DNA of 64,000 nucleotides, taken from assembly GCA_020635235.1 (NCBI GenBank), contig JACKAF010000002.1, positions 372,001 through 436,000 on the forward strand, given 5' to 3'. The notes beneath the pieces are model-generated. The model did no database searches and was not told the DNA's origin. It saw only the letters and a program-made list of their open reading frames with translations. The first letter of the stretch is position 1. Every line of letters begins with the position of its first letter. The stretch comes from Pseudobdellovibrionaceae bacterium (GTDB lineage: Bacteria > Bdellovibrionota > FAC87 > UBA2466 > JACKAF01). Shown here one piece after another: positions 9,414 to 18,556 of this stretch. Position numbers and translations under genes: made by a program.

Positions 9414-10349
9414 ATGGCTACCAAACCCCGTGTGAAAATTCTTTGGGCAGTGGACGCGCTCTCGGGCGATCTGCAGATGCTCAAGAAAACTGCGAAACTA
9501 CTCGACCTAATGTCCAAAAAAGTAGAGTGCGAAGTCGAGCCTGTCTGCGTGTTTACGCCCCCCAACCCGTATCTAGAACGGCGCGGACTTTCTAATCTTC
9601 TCCGGCAGACTGAGGAAGAGGTCAAAAAACGGTTGGACGGGATGTTAGCGAAGGCCCCGCTTAAGAGCGCTGTGGTCGTTGCCGAACCGCATTTTATTTC
9701 GCAAGCGACTTTTTCGGCCCGTCAGGCGGTAGTGAAGCTCAGTGACTACGCTGTGGAGCGCGGAGCGGATCTGATTGTGGCAAGCTCGCACGCGCGGTCC
9801 GGACTTTCCCGAGCGTTGATGGGAAGCTTTGTGGAAACTCTTGTCCATCTTTCCGCTGTTCCGGTGTTGGTGGCGACGACGAACACCAGAACTCCAACCG
9901 GGTTTAAGAGTATCTTGTTCCCGTCGGATCTATCTGATGAGTCCAGAGCCGTGTTTACCCGTCTCCTTCCGTTTGCAAAGGCCTTCGGAGCCAAGATCAC
10001 CATTTTCCACAAGCTGCAATGGGCGACTGATTACGTCGCGCTTTTTACTTCGGTGCCGCTCTACACTCAATACGTAGAAGAAGACGGAAAGGCTCGTGCC
10101 GAGAGAGGTGCGGAATTTGTCTCTCTAGCAAAAGTTGAAGGGGTGAAAGCCGACGTCGTAGTGGATAAAAAAGGCGATGGCATTGCGGATGCGATTGCAA
10201 AGTACGCGAAGAAAACGCACCCTTCACTTGTGGCCTTGACCTCGGATACGGGGCCAGTGGCCTCTGTACTTCTAGGCAGCATTACCCGCGCGATTATGCG
10301 CAAAGTGCCTAGTCCCGTTTGGGTGCTAAAAAGCCCGCAAAAAAAGTAG
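9414..10349 (+). CDS. Tandem universal stress protein
   Basis: A 311-residue cytoplasmic protein with two Usp domains. The first ends around residue 155 with SSHARSGLSRALMGSF and VPVLVATTN, the typical G-2x-G-9x-G-like nucleotide loop plus final strand. The second ends with ALTSDTGPVASVLLGS and SPVWVLKSP. In the second domain the nucleotide loop is less canonical. Usp proteins bind ATP or act in stress survival; the specific role is unknown. AAGGAG lies 6 bp before the ATG. The gene ends 11 bp from the stop of the convergent lipoprotein gene. Confidence 0.88.
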   Translation: MATKPRVKILWAVDALSGDLQMLKKTAKLLDLMSKKVECEVEPVCVFTPPNPYLERRGLSNLLRQTEEEVKKRLDGMLAKAPLKSAVVVAEPHFISQATFSARQAVVKLSDYAVERGADLIVASSHARSGLSRALMGSFVETLVHLSAVPVLVATTNTRTPTGFKSILFPSDLSDESRAVFTRLLPFAKAFGAKITIFHKLQWATDYVALFTSVPLYTQYVEEDGKARAERGAEFVSLAKVEGVKADVVVDKKGDGIADAIAKYAKKTHPSLVALTSDTGPVASVLLGSITRAIMRKVPSPVWVLKSPQKK

Positions 10350-10360
10350 CCCGCTTTAAC

Positions 10361-11578
10361 CTAGGGAAGCATCGGGAACGAGGTATCGAGCACCCCGTTT
10401 GTGGTGAGGCGTGCGATATATTGTGCGGAAGTACCTTGATAGGCGACGAACTTACCACCAATGAGTGGCATCCCATTCGGTTGGATCGCGACACTGATAG
10501 TGTCGTCGTCGAACCCGCCGCTCGTTAAAAAGGCGCCTAGAGGCGCTCCCCCGGAATCAAACTGGGCCACCCGTAAGGGGTCCAAAGTGCTAAATGTGGT
10601 GAACTCCCCGACGACGGTGTAACGATTGCTGAGATCCCGGCGTACATCCCAAATGCGGTTATTAAAGCCATTGCTTACTGCAGGCGACACGGTGGCATCT
10701 GTGGTTATACCAATAACGCGAGCGGACGGAGTGCCGTTGAAAGTTGTGAAGTTGCCGACGACAAGAAAGCTATCTGTGCCAAGTGGGGCGATAGCGTACC
10801 CCTGGTTGTTTAAACCGTTTGCTGGCGTGAACGAGGTTTCGGTGGCCCCACCGGTGGTCATCATAAGAATCCGCTCGGCGATTGCGGCGTTGGCAGTGAT
10901 AAAGTCCCCTACCGCGACAACGCTTTTGGCTCCAAAAGACATTTGTAAAACGTCCCGCACAGTATTTGAAAACCCGGCACCAACAAGCACGAAAGAGGTG
11001 TCGATACCGCCCTGGGTGTACAGACGGGTCAGGCGAGGGGTGTTCTGTGTTCCGAAACTCGTAAAACTACCACAAATAAAAAGTTGGTTGGGAGGGGTGT
11101 CCGTGGGGCGGATTTTTAAAACGGCAGCGTTAAAATCGTCTTCGGGTGGATTGAACGCTGTATCCAGGTCACCGTTGAGAGTCAGGCGAACAAGCCCTTG
11201 ACCTCCTTGCCCATTGTAATCGTTGAAGTCACCACCCACATAAAGTTCGTCGTTCGTTAGCAAAAGGGTTTGTACATTGTTGTCGAACCCCGTGCCTTTT
11301 GTAAAAGCCGTATCAAACTCACCCCTAGAGTTGTAGCGCGCGATGTGCAGCGCATCGAAGCTTCCCACGGAGGTGAATTTGCCGCCTATGTAGACATCTC
11401 CATTGGCACTATTTATGGCAACGGCGTACACTTCGTCGTTTGGAAAACCCGCCGCGGCATAGCCCGGAGTCGAACCTGATCCGCCCCCGCCGGCTGCCTG
11501 GAATCGTCCATTGGTGCAGGCCGCTAGCAGCGTAATGAAGAAGAAAGTGAAAAGACGGCAGCTAGAGCAGTAGCGCAC
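10361..11578 (-). CDS. Lipoprotein with delta-60-type beta-propeller repeats
   Basis: A 405-residue lipoprotein: signal peptide with lipobox LLAAC near residue 20, then a Gly/Ser-rich linker (AAGGGGSGSTPG). Repeats of about 45-50 residues follow, containing motifs such as VYIGGKFTSVG...IARYNSRGEFDTAF, LYVGGDFNDYNG...VRLTLNGDLDTAF and FICGSFTSFG. This is the delta-60 repeat pattern of GGxF and LDTxF, expected to form a beta-propeller outside the cytoplasm. Substrate and partner are unknown. The next gene on this strand, 36 bp upstream, is another secreted propeller protein. Confidence 0.8.
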   Translation of the reverse strand: MRYCSSCRLFTFFFITLLAACTNGRFQAAGGGGSGSTPGYAAAGFPNDEVYAVAINSANGDVYIGGKFTSVGSFDALHIARYNSRGEFDTAFTKGTGFDNNVQTLLLTNDELYVGGDFNDYNGQGGQGLVRLTLNGDLDTAFNPPEDDFNAAVLKIRPTDTPPNQLFICGSFTSFGTQNTPRLTRLYTQGGIDTSFVLVGAGFSNTVRDVLQMSFGAKSVVAVGDFITANAAIAERILMMTTGGATETSFTPANGLNNQGYAIAPLGTDSFLVVGNFTTFNGTPSARVIGITTDATVSPAVSNGFNNRIWDVRRDLSNRYTVVGEFTTFSTLDPLRVAQFDSGGAPLGAFLTSGGFDDDTISVAIQPNGMPLIGGKFVAYQGTSAQYIARLTTNGVLDTSFPMLP

Positions 11579-11614
11579 CTAACAAGTGTATTTGGAGTGC
11601 TGCAAATAATCCAA

Positions 11615-13492
11615 TTATTGTGTACGCACCCCAAAGGTTTCGAATGTGGCGACTGGCGCGTCGCCTCCCTCGTAAGAATGCCCACCCAGAATAGCGACCT
11701 CACTCGGGCTGATGTTCACCACCTGGGCAAAACCTTTGGGCTCGGCCAAGTGCCGTCCCGTATGTCCCCACACGCCTGTTTTGTCGTTGAGACGGTAAGC
11801 GTGGTTTACATAAACGTAGTTCAACGGGCCCGTCTTAAACATACCGCCAAAAACGAAGAGCTCGCCGCCGATAATACCTGCCGCGGGCGCGAAGGTCGCA
11901 AAAGGAAGTTTAGCAAGCTCGCGCCACTTTCCGGTTTTGGGATTGAAGGCTGTCACGTGATCGAGGAGTTCGAAGTGGGAGGCACCTTGCCCGAGACCGC
12001 CGATGAGTAGGATTTCATCTCCCAGAACTTCGGCCGAAAAGGCGCGTCGCAGTGGATCGGGGATGCCGTAGTCCAAGGTGCTCACAGTTTCGGTCTTTAG
12101 ATCAAAGACGTCGATCTCGCGGTGAAAACGCCCTTCAAGATCCCCTGCTTGTTTGGGTGTACTGTCCCAGCCCCCAATAAGGTAGGCTTTGTCGTCTAGC
12201 ACGGCGACAATATTCGAGGAGCGAGGGCGTGGCATTTTGCCGACTTCGATCCACTCATCCGTTTCTGTGTCGTACCGTTCGATGGTGTCGAGCGACTTCC
12301 AGGCGGGTTTGTGGTCTTTGGAATACGCGAACCCGCCAAAGGCGTAGAGGTATCTCCCGTACGCCGCGAGTTCAAAACCGTGGCAAGGGTTCTTGCGTGG
12401 GGAGACTCGGTTCCACTTTCCTGTCTTTAGATCAAAGTATTCCACGTGGGCGAGAAAGGATTCGGGTGGGTAGGTGTGCTCGTTCCCTTGGTGTCCCCCT
12501 GCGATGTAGATCCTATCTCCGATGACGGCGGAACCAAAGGAGGAGCGCGCTGGGCTTGGCACAGACGCTTTTCTCGTTTGCCCGTACGACAGTTCACCAC
12601 TGATGGCAGGTGCGTAATAGGAGGCGTCCCCCTTTACTAGAGCTTTGGCTTTGTGGCCTTCGGTTTCGGTTTCCTTTGCTGAAATCGAATACAGTTCAAA
12701 GTGCCCTGCCCGATCCGAAGCGAATATGATGTCGCCTTCGGGGGTGAAATTGGGAGCGAAGTCCTGTGCGGTAGTATCCGTGATTTGCGTTTTCTTCTTG
12801 CTCAATAAATCCAAGGTGTAGATGTTCCACACGCCGTCGTTCTTTTCGGTAAATACGACTGTTCGATCGTCAAACGAAAGGGCGGGTGCCATTGCCACCC
12901 CGTTTTCGGCGGTCAAAGTTTCAAACTTCTTTTCTTCAAGATCGTAGCGAACGATTTGCTTAACGTCTTTTTCGACGTTGAGTTGGAAGATTAGGAAGCT
13001 GCCGTCTGACGCCAAAGCAGGAAAGTACGCGGCGGCATCCGTTGCAACCACCTGCGCGTTACTTTCACCGGCGACCTTTTTGACTGCAATTTGCATACGG
13101 CCGTCCGGTCCCAGGGGAGCGGTATAGGCGAGAGTTCGCCCGTCGCTCGATAGGTCTGGGTGAAGGTATTGTCCCGTTCCGCTAGCAAGCTCACGGGTTT
13201 TTGCCTTCGCGACATCAAGCAGTAGGATTTTGGATTGCAGGGGCTGAGCCGTGGAATCGATTTCCACGTAAACGATCGACTCTCCCGCTCCGTCGATGTC
13301 CGGGTAGAGGTGCCACTTGTCCCCACTCGTCAGTAGCTGCTCCTCTTTTCCATCCTGCTGGAGAGCGATCTGCTTGCTGTCCTGCGTTTCGACCATGTAG
13401 ACCAGTCTTTTGCCAGCGAAGGCAGGCAAACTGAATAGACAAAAAAGTGCTGTGAAAATCCGGAAAGAGGTCACGTTTTTCTCCCAACTCAT
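11615..13492 (-). CDS. Secreted TolB-like plus Kelch propeller protein
   Basis: A 625-residue exported protein with a signal peptide (IFTALFCLFSLPAFA). Residues 30-300 hold PD40/TolB-type repeats (HLYPDIDGAGESIVYV, HPDLSSDGRTLAYT, APALSFDDRTVVFTEK, APNFTPEGDIIFASDRAGHF). Residues 310-620 hold Kelch repeats with paired glycines and spaced Tyr/Trp (DRIYIAGGHQG, GRYLYAFGGFAY, DKAYLIGGWDS, DEILLIGGLGQG, GELFVFGGM). Two different propellers in one chain suggest a periplasmic or surface scaffold for protein or glycan contacts; no catalytic residues were recognised. It is divergent from rsmA, with a 65-bp gap. Confidence 0.82.
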   Translation of the reverse strand: MSWEKNVTSFRIFTALFCLFSLPAFAGKRLVYMVETQDSKQIALQQDGKEEQLLTSGDKWHLYPDIDGAGESIVYVEIDSTAQPLQSKILLLDVAKAKTRELASGTGQYLHPDLSSDGRTLAYTAPLGPDGRMQIAVKKVAGESNAQVVATDAAAYFPALASDGSFLIFQLNVEKDVKQIVRYDLEEKKFETLTAENGVAMAPALSFDDRTVVFTEKNDGVWNIYTLDLLSKKKTQITDTTAQDFAPNFTPEGDIIFASDRAGHFELYSISAKETETEGHKAKALVKGDASYYAPAISGELSYGQTRKASVPSPARSSFGSAVIGDRIYIAGGHQGNEHTYPPESFLAHVEYFDLKTGKWNRVSPRKNPCHGFELAAYGRYLYAFGGFAYSKDHKPAWKSLDTIERYDTETDEWIEVGKMPRPRSSNIVAVLDDKAYLIGGWDSTPKQAGDLEGRFHREIDVFDLKTETVSTLDYGIPDPLRRAFSAEVLGDEILLIGGLGQGASHFELLDHVTAFNPKTGKWRELAKLPFATFAPAAGIIGGELFVFGGMFKTGPLNYVYVNHAYRLNDKTGVWGHTGRHLAEPKGFAQVVNISPSEVAILGGHSYEGGDAPVATFETFGVRTQ

Positions 13493-13557
13493 GTAAGTTT
13501 CTAGAGAGAGACGGTACTGTTCGCAGTTCGGCGAGTCAATATGGGCAATTTTATATT

Positions 13558-14361
13558 ATGCACCCTCGAAGTCAGCTAGCGTCATTGGGCGTTCACGCCA
13601 AGAAAAGGTTCGGCCAGAACTTTTTGACCTCGCCCCACTGGGCGCACACGCTTGTGGACACCTTGCTGGAAGAAATGGATCCGGTCGCTGTGTGGGAGAT
13701 CGGCCCAGGCCTGGGCGCTCTAACCGACGGCTTATTGAAAAAGTCTCCGGTCGCGCCCCGTTTGTTCGAAATTGATCGCAACCTTTGTGGTTTTTTGCGC
13801 GAGCGCTTTCCCAATGTGGATCTGGTAGAGGGAGATTTTCTGAAGTGGGAACCCACCGAAGCACTGGAAAGAATCCTGGTCTTGGGGAATCTTCCGTACA
13901 ATGTTTCTTCCCCCATCTTTTTCAAGCTTCTCGATTGGAAGGGTTCCATTTTGAGAATGGTGCTGACCTTTCAGCGAGAATTTGCCCGTCGCTTGGTGGC
14001 TAAGCCCACGACGCCGGACTATGGCGGTACCAGCGTGGTGGCCCAAACATTCTATGAGCTCCATTCTTTGGGAGTTATTCCGCCGGGTGCCTTTTACCCC
14101 AAACCGGAAGTGGACTCAGAAGCGATCTGCTTTGAGCCGAGACCGGATCCTCAAATTGATCGGGACTCTTTTTTGCGTCTCGTACGAGAGGCTTTTTCTC
14201 ACAGAAGAAAGATGCTCTTGAAAAATCTCGGCCAGCAGTATGGCAAAGACAAAGTGTTGGCGGCTTTTGAGGCCATGCAAATCTCTCCCAAGGTCCGGGC
14301 CGAAGAATTGAGTCCCCCCCAATTTCTCGAATTGGCCGAACGCTTGATCCCCACCCCCTAG
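13558..14361 (+). CDS. rsmA: 16S rRNA dimethyladenosine transferase RsmA (KsgA)
   Basis: RsmA dimethylates two adjacent adenines in helix 45 of 16S rRNA during 30S maturation. The 267-residue length fits. Motifs in order: KKRFGQNFL at the N-terminus, the SAM-binding EIGPGLGALT, the acidic LVEGDFLKW, and the catalytic NLPYNVSSP, followed by the FQREFARRLVAKP helix and the small C-terminal domain with SHRRKMLLKNL. The chosen ATG has no clear ribosome site, only an AT-rich stretch, so the message might have a very short leader. Confidence 0.96.
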   Translation: MHPRSQLASLGVHAKKRFGQNFLTSPHWAHTLVDTLLEEMDPVAVWEIGPGLGALTDGLLKKSPVAPRLFEIDRNLCGFLRERFPNVDLVEGDFLKWEPTEALERILVLGNLPYNVSSPIFFKLLDWKGSILRMVLTFQREFARRLVAKPTTPDYGGTSVVAQTFYELHSLGVIPPGAFYPKPEVDSEAICFEPRPDPQIDRDSFLRLVREAFSHRRKMLLKNLGQQYGKDKVLAAFEAMQISPKVRAEELSPPQFLELAERLIPTP

Positions 14362-14414
14362 AGCCACTTTTGGTCTGCAGTCTAGTTTGCGAAAGCGGGC
14401 TCTCAATGATAAAA

Positions 14415-14438
14415 ACCGCCCGAGGAGGAGAAGGCGGT
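14415..14438 (+). other. Hairpin with SD-like loop before OMP gene
   Basis: ACCGCC (14415-14420) pairs with GGCGGT (14433-14438). The 12-base loop contains GAGGAGGAG, a strong anti-16S sequence. The next gene starts at 14452, which leaves the loop sequence about 21 bases upstream, too far for normal initiation. There is no U-tract, so this is not a standard terminator for rsmA. A translational control role is possible but unproven. Confidence 0.35.
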
Positions 14439-14451
14439 CCGGCCTGCGCAA

Positions 14452-15792
14452 ATGCCCAATAAACAGCTAATTTTTTTGAAAATACTCCTCCTTTCCTTTG
14501 TTGCTCGTTTTGCCCGTGGCACCCCAGAGCGAAACTTCGGAATGGGCGGGATGAGCACCGGTCGGGTGGGCGCGATGACAGCGGATCCGCACAACCCTTT
14601 TGCGGCGGATAACAACCCGGCCCTGATGGCTGTCGGTGAGAAACCTCAGTTTGCATTCAGTTTCGGTGGCGGGAGCGCCACCGTGGAACCTTCGGGGGCC
14701 GTCCTCCTTGATAGCCCTACGTTTCGTACCGGTGCCGGTACCCGGGAAGTGCAGGGACAGGCTTCCCTGGAGCCAATGGGATTCAGCCGCTGGTCCCTTG
14801 GGATGGTGTTTCCGTTCTCACTCTCGCGCTATATTAATCGGCAGGCGGGTCTTGGGGTGACGGTTTCGGGGCCGGTCGGCAAGATACGGCAACTGCAGTC
14901 GCTGACCCCTTATGCGTTCCAGTCCTTGCACTATGGAGCCCCGAACGACCAACTGAAGGCGGTCGTGAGTGCGGGTGCCGAAATCATTCCAAATGCACTT
15001 TATTTTGGCGCGGGGCTGTCGTTCTACATTTCCGCAGCGGGTGCCATTGATGCCGTTTTGCTTGCCGACAACCCGACGGGCCGAATGGATATGACGGTGA
15101 GCCTAAACAGCTCGGCCATTCTCGGACTCTACAGTCGGTGGGAGGCCGCCGGGGCGAGTCTCGTCTACCGTCAGGCAGCGAACCCAAAATTCGTTGAGCG
15201 AATTACCGGACGGGTGGAAGTCGCCGAAGGGGCGCGCACTTTGGATCTGCCTTTTCAATTGCAGACGTCACTGTTCTATGAGCCCCACCGTTTTGAGCTC
15301 GACTACCAGCAACGGCTGGGCAGCTTCCACTTCAGCGTCGGCGCTGTGTGGGAATTGTGGTCGGCGTTTGAACCTTCTTTTTTCCTGGTGACCGCAGAAA
15401 AGAGAGGGGGGACACGAGTGGCGACGCAAACCACCGAGCTTCCCTTCCGCGACACCTTGAGCCCGCGCGCCTCGGCCACGGTGTCCTTAACCCGTTCTTT
15501 GGAGGCGGGAATCGGGTACCAGTTTCGTCCCTCACCGCTTACCGATGCGGCCGCCAGCGGTTCGGCGAATCTTTTGGACAGCAGTACCCATGTGCTCGGA
15601 GCCGCTGTGGAATACGACTTGGGAGATAGGGCGTGGCTCCCTTTTCCTCTAAGGCTCGGAATATTTGGGCAGTTTCACCTCCTAAACAAAAGAGAGGTAA
15701 AGAAGAACCAGGCTCGGTATATTGGAGCGCCGGGTTATACCCTTGGGGGACAGGCTTATTTTGTAGGGGCGCAGTTGGAAGGGACCTTTTAG
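14452..15792 (+). CDS. FadL/OmpP1-like outer-membrane protein
   Basis: A 446-residue protein with a signal peptide (LIFLKILLLSFVARFARG), then NFGMGGMSTGRVGAMTA and NPFAADNNPALMA. This resembles the N-terminal region of FadL-type barrels, where a plug segment rich in GxGGA and NPA motifs enters the barrel. The rest is alternating amphipathic strands ending in GGQAYFVGAQLEGTF, with a terminal phenylalanine as expected for Bam-dependent insertion. FadL proteins pass hydrophobic substrates; the substrate here is unknown. The gene lies 13 bp upstream of panB and may head the panB-panC-smpB transcript. Confidence 0.75.
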   Translation: MPNKQLIFLKILLLSFVARFARGTPERNFGMGGMSTGRVGAMTADPHNPFAADNNPALMAVGEKPQFAFSFGGGSATVEPSGAVLLDSPTFRTGAGTREVQGQASLEPMGFSRWSLGMVFPFSLSRYINRQAGLGVTVSGPVGKIRQLQSLTPYAFQSLHYGAPNDQLKAVVSAGAEIIPNALYFGAGLSFYISAAGAIDAVLLADNPTGRMDMTVSLNSSAILGLYSRWEAAGASLVYRQAANPKFVERITGRVEVAEGARTLDLPFQLQTSLFYEPHRFELDYQQRLGSFHFSVGAVWELWSAFEPSFFLVTAEKRGGTRVATQTTELPFRDTLSPRASATVSLTRSLEAGIGYQFRPSPLTDAAASGSANLLDSSTHVLGAAVEYDLGDRAWLPFPLRLGIFGQFHLLNKREVKKNQARYIGAPGYTLGGQAYFVGAQLEGTF

Positions 15793-15805
15793 AAAAGGAG
15801 TTTGG

Positions 15806-16627
15806 GTGAGTTCTGTAAACCCGCATAAGAAAGAATCCGCTGCCAGTATTCGTTTGCGCAAGGCCCGCGAGGGTGCAAGCAGGATTGTTGCGATTACCGC
15901 CTACGACTACACCTTTGCCCGTCTGATCGATGAGCTCGTGGATTTAGTTCTGGTAGGGGATTCGCTCGGGATGGTCATTCAGGGAAAATCCAACACCCTA
16001 TCCGTAAAAATAGAGGACATGGTCTACCATACCCGCGCCGTACGTGAAGCGGTTTCCCACGCCCACGTTGTCGCGGACATGCCATTCATGAGCTACCAGT
16101 CGAGTTTTGAAGATGCAGTCCGCAACGCTGGACGGTTGATGGCGGATGGCGGCGCCGAAGCGGTTAAGTTGGAGGGCGGCGTATCGATTGCGCCGATTGT
16201 AGAGCGCCTAGTGGATGTTGGAATTCCTGTACTCGGGCATGTTGGATTAACCCCGCAGAGCGTGAACGCCTACGGTGGTTACAAAGTGCAGGGAAAAACA
16301 GAGAAAGCGCAGCAGGCGATCGTTCAAGATGCGCTAGCGTTGGAAGACGCTGGCGCTTACGCAGTTGTGCTCGAAGCGATTCCTGCCTCGCTCGGCAAAG
16401 AAATTACAGATCGTCTGAGCATTCCAACGATTGGGATTGGTGCAGGGCCTGACTGCGATGGTCAGGTACTTGTCAGCCAAGATTTGCTGGGTCTTAACCC
16501 AGAGTTTCAACCCCGTTTTGTGAAAGCCTATGCGCAGTTGGGTCAAATGGTGCGTAGTGCGGTTTCCGACTATGCTACGGAGGTGCGGGGCGGGCGCTTT
16601 CCGGATCCCGAGCACTCGTTCAGCTGA
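15806..16627 (+). CDS. panB: 3-methyl-2-oxobutanoate hydroxymethyltransferase PanB
   Basis: PanB makes ketopantoate from alpha-ketoisovalerate and methylenetetrahydrofolate, the first committed step of pantothenate and coenzyme A synthesis. The 273-residue length is normal. Motifs seen: VAITAYDYTFARLID, LVGDSLGMVIQG (metal-binding Asp), VVADMPFMSYQ, AEAVKLEGG, LGHVGLTPQS and IGIGAGPDCDGQVLV. The GTG start is preceded by AAAAGGAG at good spacing. Its stop overlaps the panC start by one base (TGATG), indicating translational coupling. Confidence 0.97.
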   Translation: MSSVNPHKKESAASIRLRKAREGASRIVAITAYDYTFARLIDELVDLVLVGDSLGMVIQGKSNTLSVKIEDMVYHTRAVREAVSHAHVVADMPFMSYQSSFEDAVRNAGRLMADGGAEAVKLEGGVSIAPIVERLVDVGIPVLGHVGLTPQSVNAYGGYKVQGKTEKAQQAIVQDALALEDAGAYAVVLEAIPASLGKEITDRLSIPTIGIGAGPDCDGQVLVSQDLLGLNPEFQPRFVKAYAQLGQMVRSAVSDYATEVRGGRFPDPEHSFS

Positions 16628-17472
16628 TGCAGATACTTCACTCCCCTGAAGAAGTTCAAAAGACTACCCGAGAGTGGGGCGGAACCGTCGCCTTGGTTCC
16701 GACCATGGGCGCGTTGCACGCAGGGCACCTAAGTTTGGTCGAGGCCGCTCAATCGCTTGCGGATCGCGTAGTAGTGAGCATTTTTGTGAACCCGCTACAG
16801 TTTGGCCCCACGGAAGATCTGGATAAATACCCACGTACTCTTGAGCAGGACGCTTCGCTCTTAGGCGAGTTGAACGTGGATTTACTTTTTGCCCCTCAAG
16901 CGGCGGAGTTTTACCCTCAGGGTTTTTCAACAAAGGTGAGTGTTTCGGGACTAACCGCCTCTCTTTGTGGGGCTTCCAGACCGGGCCATTTCGAGGGTGT
17001 GACGACGGTTTGTCTAAAGCTGTTCCAGGTTTCGAACGCGGATTTTGCGGTTTTCGGAGAAAAAGATTTTCAGCAGTTGCGGGTGATAGAACAGATGGTT
17101 GACGATCTGAACTTGCCGGTAAAAATCATCCGTGGGGCAATTGTGAGAGAGACGGACGGGCTTGCGATGAGTTCGCGCAACCGCTATCTAACGGCAGAGC
17201 AGCGGCGGTCGGCGGGCCGAGTACCGGAGGCCGTAGCGGCCGTACGCCGTCTAGGCGCGGACGCCCATGTAAGCGATGTTTTGGAATGTGCCCGCGGGAT
17301 TCTTGGGGAAATTGAGATCGACTATTTGGAAGTGTGCTCAGAAGCGGACTTGCGCCCTGAAGCGGCGTCGACCGCACTTTCCAAGATTCCCTCCCCACAT
17401 TTCTTTTTAGCGGTTAAGATAGGCCAAACGCGGCTGATCGATAACACACCACTCCACGGAGTCACCCCATGA
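16627..17472 (+). CDS. panC: Pantothenate synthetase PanC
   Basis: PanC condenses pantoate with beta-alanine using ATP. The 281-residue length is normal. Visible are the nucleotidyl-transferase HIGH-type motif in VPTMGALHAGHLSLV, VVSIFVNPLQFGP, the pantoate-binding region RPGHFEGVTTV, FGEKDFQQL in the position of the KMSKS-type loop, and AMSSRNRYL. It overlaps panB by one base and the next gene by four (ATGA). No panD is in the window, so beta-alanine supply lies elsewhere. Confidence 0.97.
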   Translation: MQILHSPEEVQKTTREWGGTVALVPTMGALHAGHLSLVEAAQSLADRVVVSIFVNPLQFGPTEDLDKYPRTLEQDASLLGELNVDLLFAPQAAEFYPQGFSTKVSVSGLTASLCGASRPGHFEGVTTVCLKLFQVSNADFAVFGEKDFQQLRVIEQMVDDLNLPVKIIRGAIVRETDGLAMSSRNRYLTAEQRRSAGRVPEAVAAVRRLGADAHVSDVLECARGILGEIEIDYLEVCSEADLRPEAASTALSKIPSPHFFLAVKIGQTRLIDNTPLHGVTP

Positions 17473-18098
17473 AGCGTTTGCGTACAGCCTTTATTACGGG
17501 CGTTTTGGTTCTCGTCCCGTTGCTTGCGACTGTAGATATTGCCCGCTGGTTCGTGCAAACTGTCGACAGTACCATGCGTCAGTACCTGCCTTCTGGGCTG
17601 CTTCCCTTTGATTTTCGAGGGCTCGGCGCGGTCTTGGCACTTTTGCTCGTGTTGAGCGTTGGTATTCTTGCAACCAACTTTATCGGCAACTGGTTCATTT
17701 CCAAGTTCGACAACCTTTTTAAGAAATTTCCGGTTGTGGGAGGACTTTACGGGGGGATCAAACAGTTTCTAGAAACTGTTTTTGGCAACCAGCAGGATCG
17801 TTTCAATGAGGCCGTTCTGGTGCAGTTTCCGAGCAAAGGAGTGTACTCTGTTGGCTTTCGCACGGGCACGCCCGATCCGAAGCTCACCGGCGAGTTGAAA
17901 AAGAAAATGGTAAACGTTTTTGTTCCCTGTACTCCGAACCCTACGTCAGGTTTTTACATACTAGCGGCCGAAGAGGAGCTCATCCCGCTCAAGATGTCCG
18001 TACAGGACGCCTTCAAAATCGTGGTCTCGATGGGGATTGTAACGAGCGGGGAAGACTACACGCCGATCAAGCCTGCCAGGAAGAAACGCCGCAAGTGA
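17469..18098 (+). CDS. DUF502 family membrane protein
   Basis: A 209-residue protein with two membrane segments (AFITGVLVLVPLLATVDIARW and AVLALLLVLSVGILATNFIG), then the conserved cytoplasmic part typical of DUF502: FPVVGGLYGGIKQFLETVF, VLVQFPSKGVYSVGFRTG and VFVPCTPNPTSGFYILAAEEE. The biochemical function of this widespread family is not established. The C-terminus is basic (KPARKKRRK). It is coupled to panC upstream (ATGA overlap) and to smpB downstream (GTGA overlap), so the four genes form one operon. Confidence 0.88.
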   Translation: MKRLRTAFITGVLVLVPLLATVDIARWFVQTVDSTMRQYLPSGLLPFDFRGLGAVLALLLVLSVGILATNFIGNWFISKFDNLFKKFPVVGGLYGGIKQFLETVFGNQQDRFNEAVLVQFPSKGVYSVGFRTGTPDPKLTGELKKKMVNVFVPCTPNPTSGFYILAAEEELIPLKMSVQDAFKIVVSMGIVTSGEDYTPIKPARKKRRK

Positions 18099-18556
18099 AG
18101 TCGCAAACCGGCATAAAGATTATCTGCGACAACCGCAAAGCTTTTCACAACTATTCCATAGAAGAGAAGGTTGAGGCTGGCATTGTCCTCAAAGGAACCG
18201 AAGTAAAGGCCCTCAGGAACGGTAACGCTAACCTTCGCGACGCCTATGCGGTTTTTAACGAAGGCGAGTTGTTTTTGCTAAATGCTCACATTGACCCCTA
18301 TTCCATGGGGAATCGTGAAAACCATGAGCCGACGCGCACCCGAAAGCTGCTTCTACACCGTGAAGAACTCGAAAAGCTGTGGGGAAAATTGGAAGTCCGT
18401 GGGTACAGCCTCGTCCCGCTGAAAATGTACTTCAAAGAAGGGCGAGCCAAAGTGGAACTGGGCTTGGGCAAGGGAAAGAAAAGCCACGATAAACGTGCTT
18501 CGAAAAAAGAGAAGGACGTAAAAAGAGAAATTGCGCGTGCGATGAAGTCGCGCTGA
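18095..18556 (+). CDS. smpB: SsrA-binding protein SmpB
   Basis: SmpB binds tmRNA and delivers it to stalled ribosomes for trans-translation. The 153-residue length is normal. Motifs: ICDNRKAFHNYSIEEKVEAGIVLKGTEVKALR, NLRDAYA, NAHIDPYSMGN, HEPTRTRKLLLH, and the basic C-terminal tail KGKKSHDKRASKKEKD that reaches the decoding centre. The start is a GTG overlapping the previous stop. No tmRNA gene was seen nearby. The stop abuts that of the convergent gene with no gap. Confidence 0.97.
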   Translation: MKSQTGIKIICDNRKAFHNYSIEEKVEAGIVLKGTEVKALRNGNANLRDAYAVFNEGELFLLNAHIDPYSMGNRENHEPTRTRKLLLHREELEKLWGKLEVRGYSLVPLKMYFKEGRAKVELGLGKGKKSHDKRASKKEKDVKREIARAMKSR

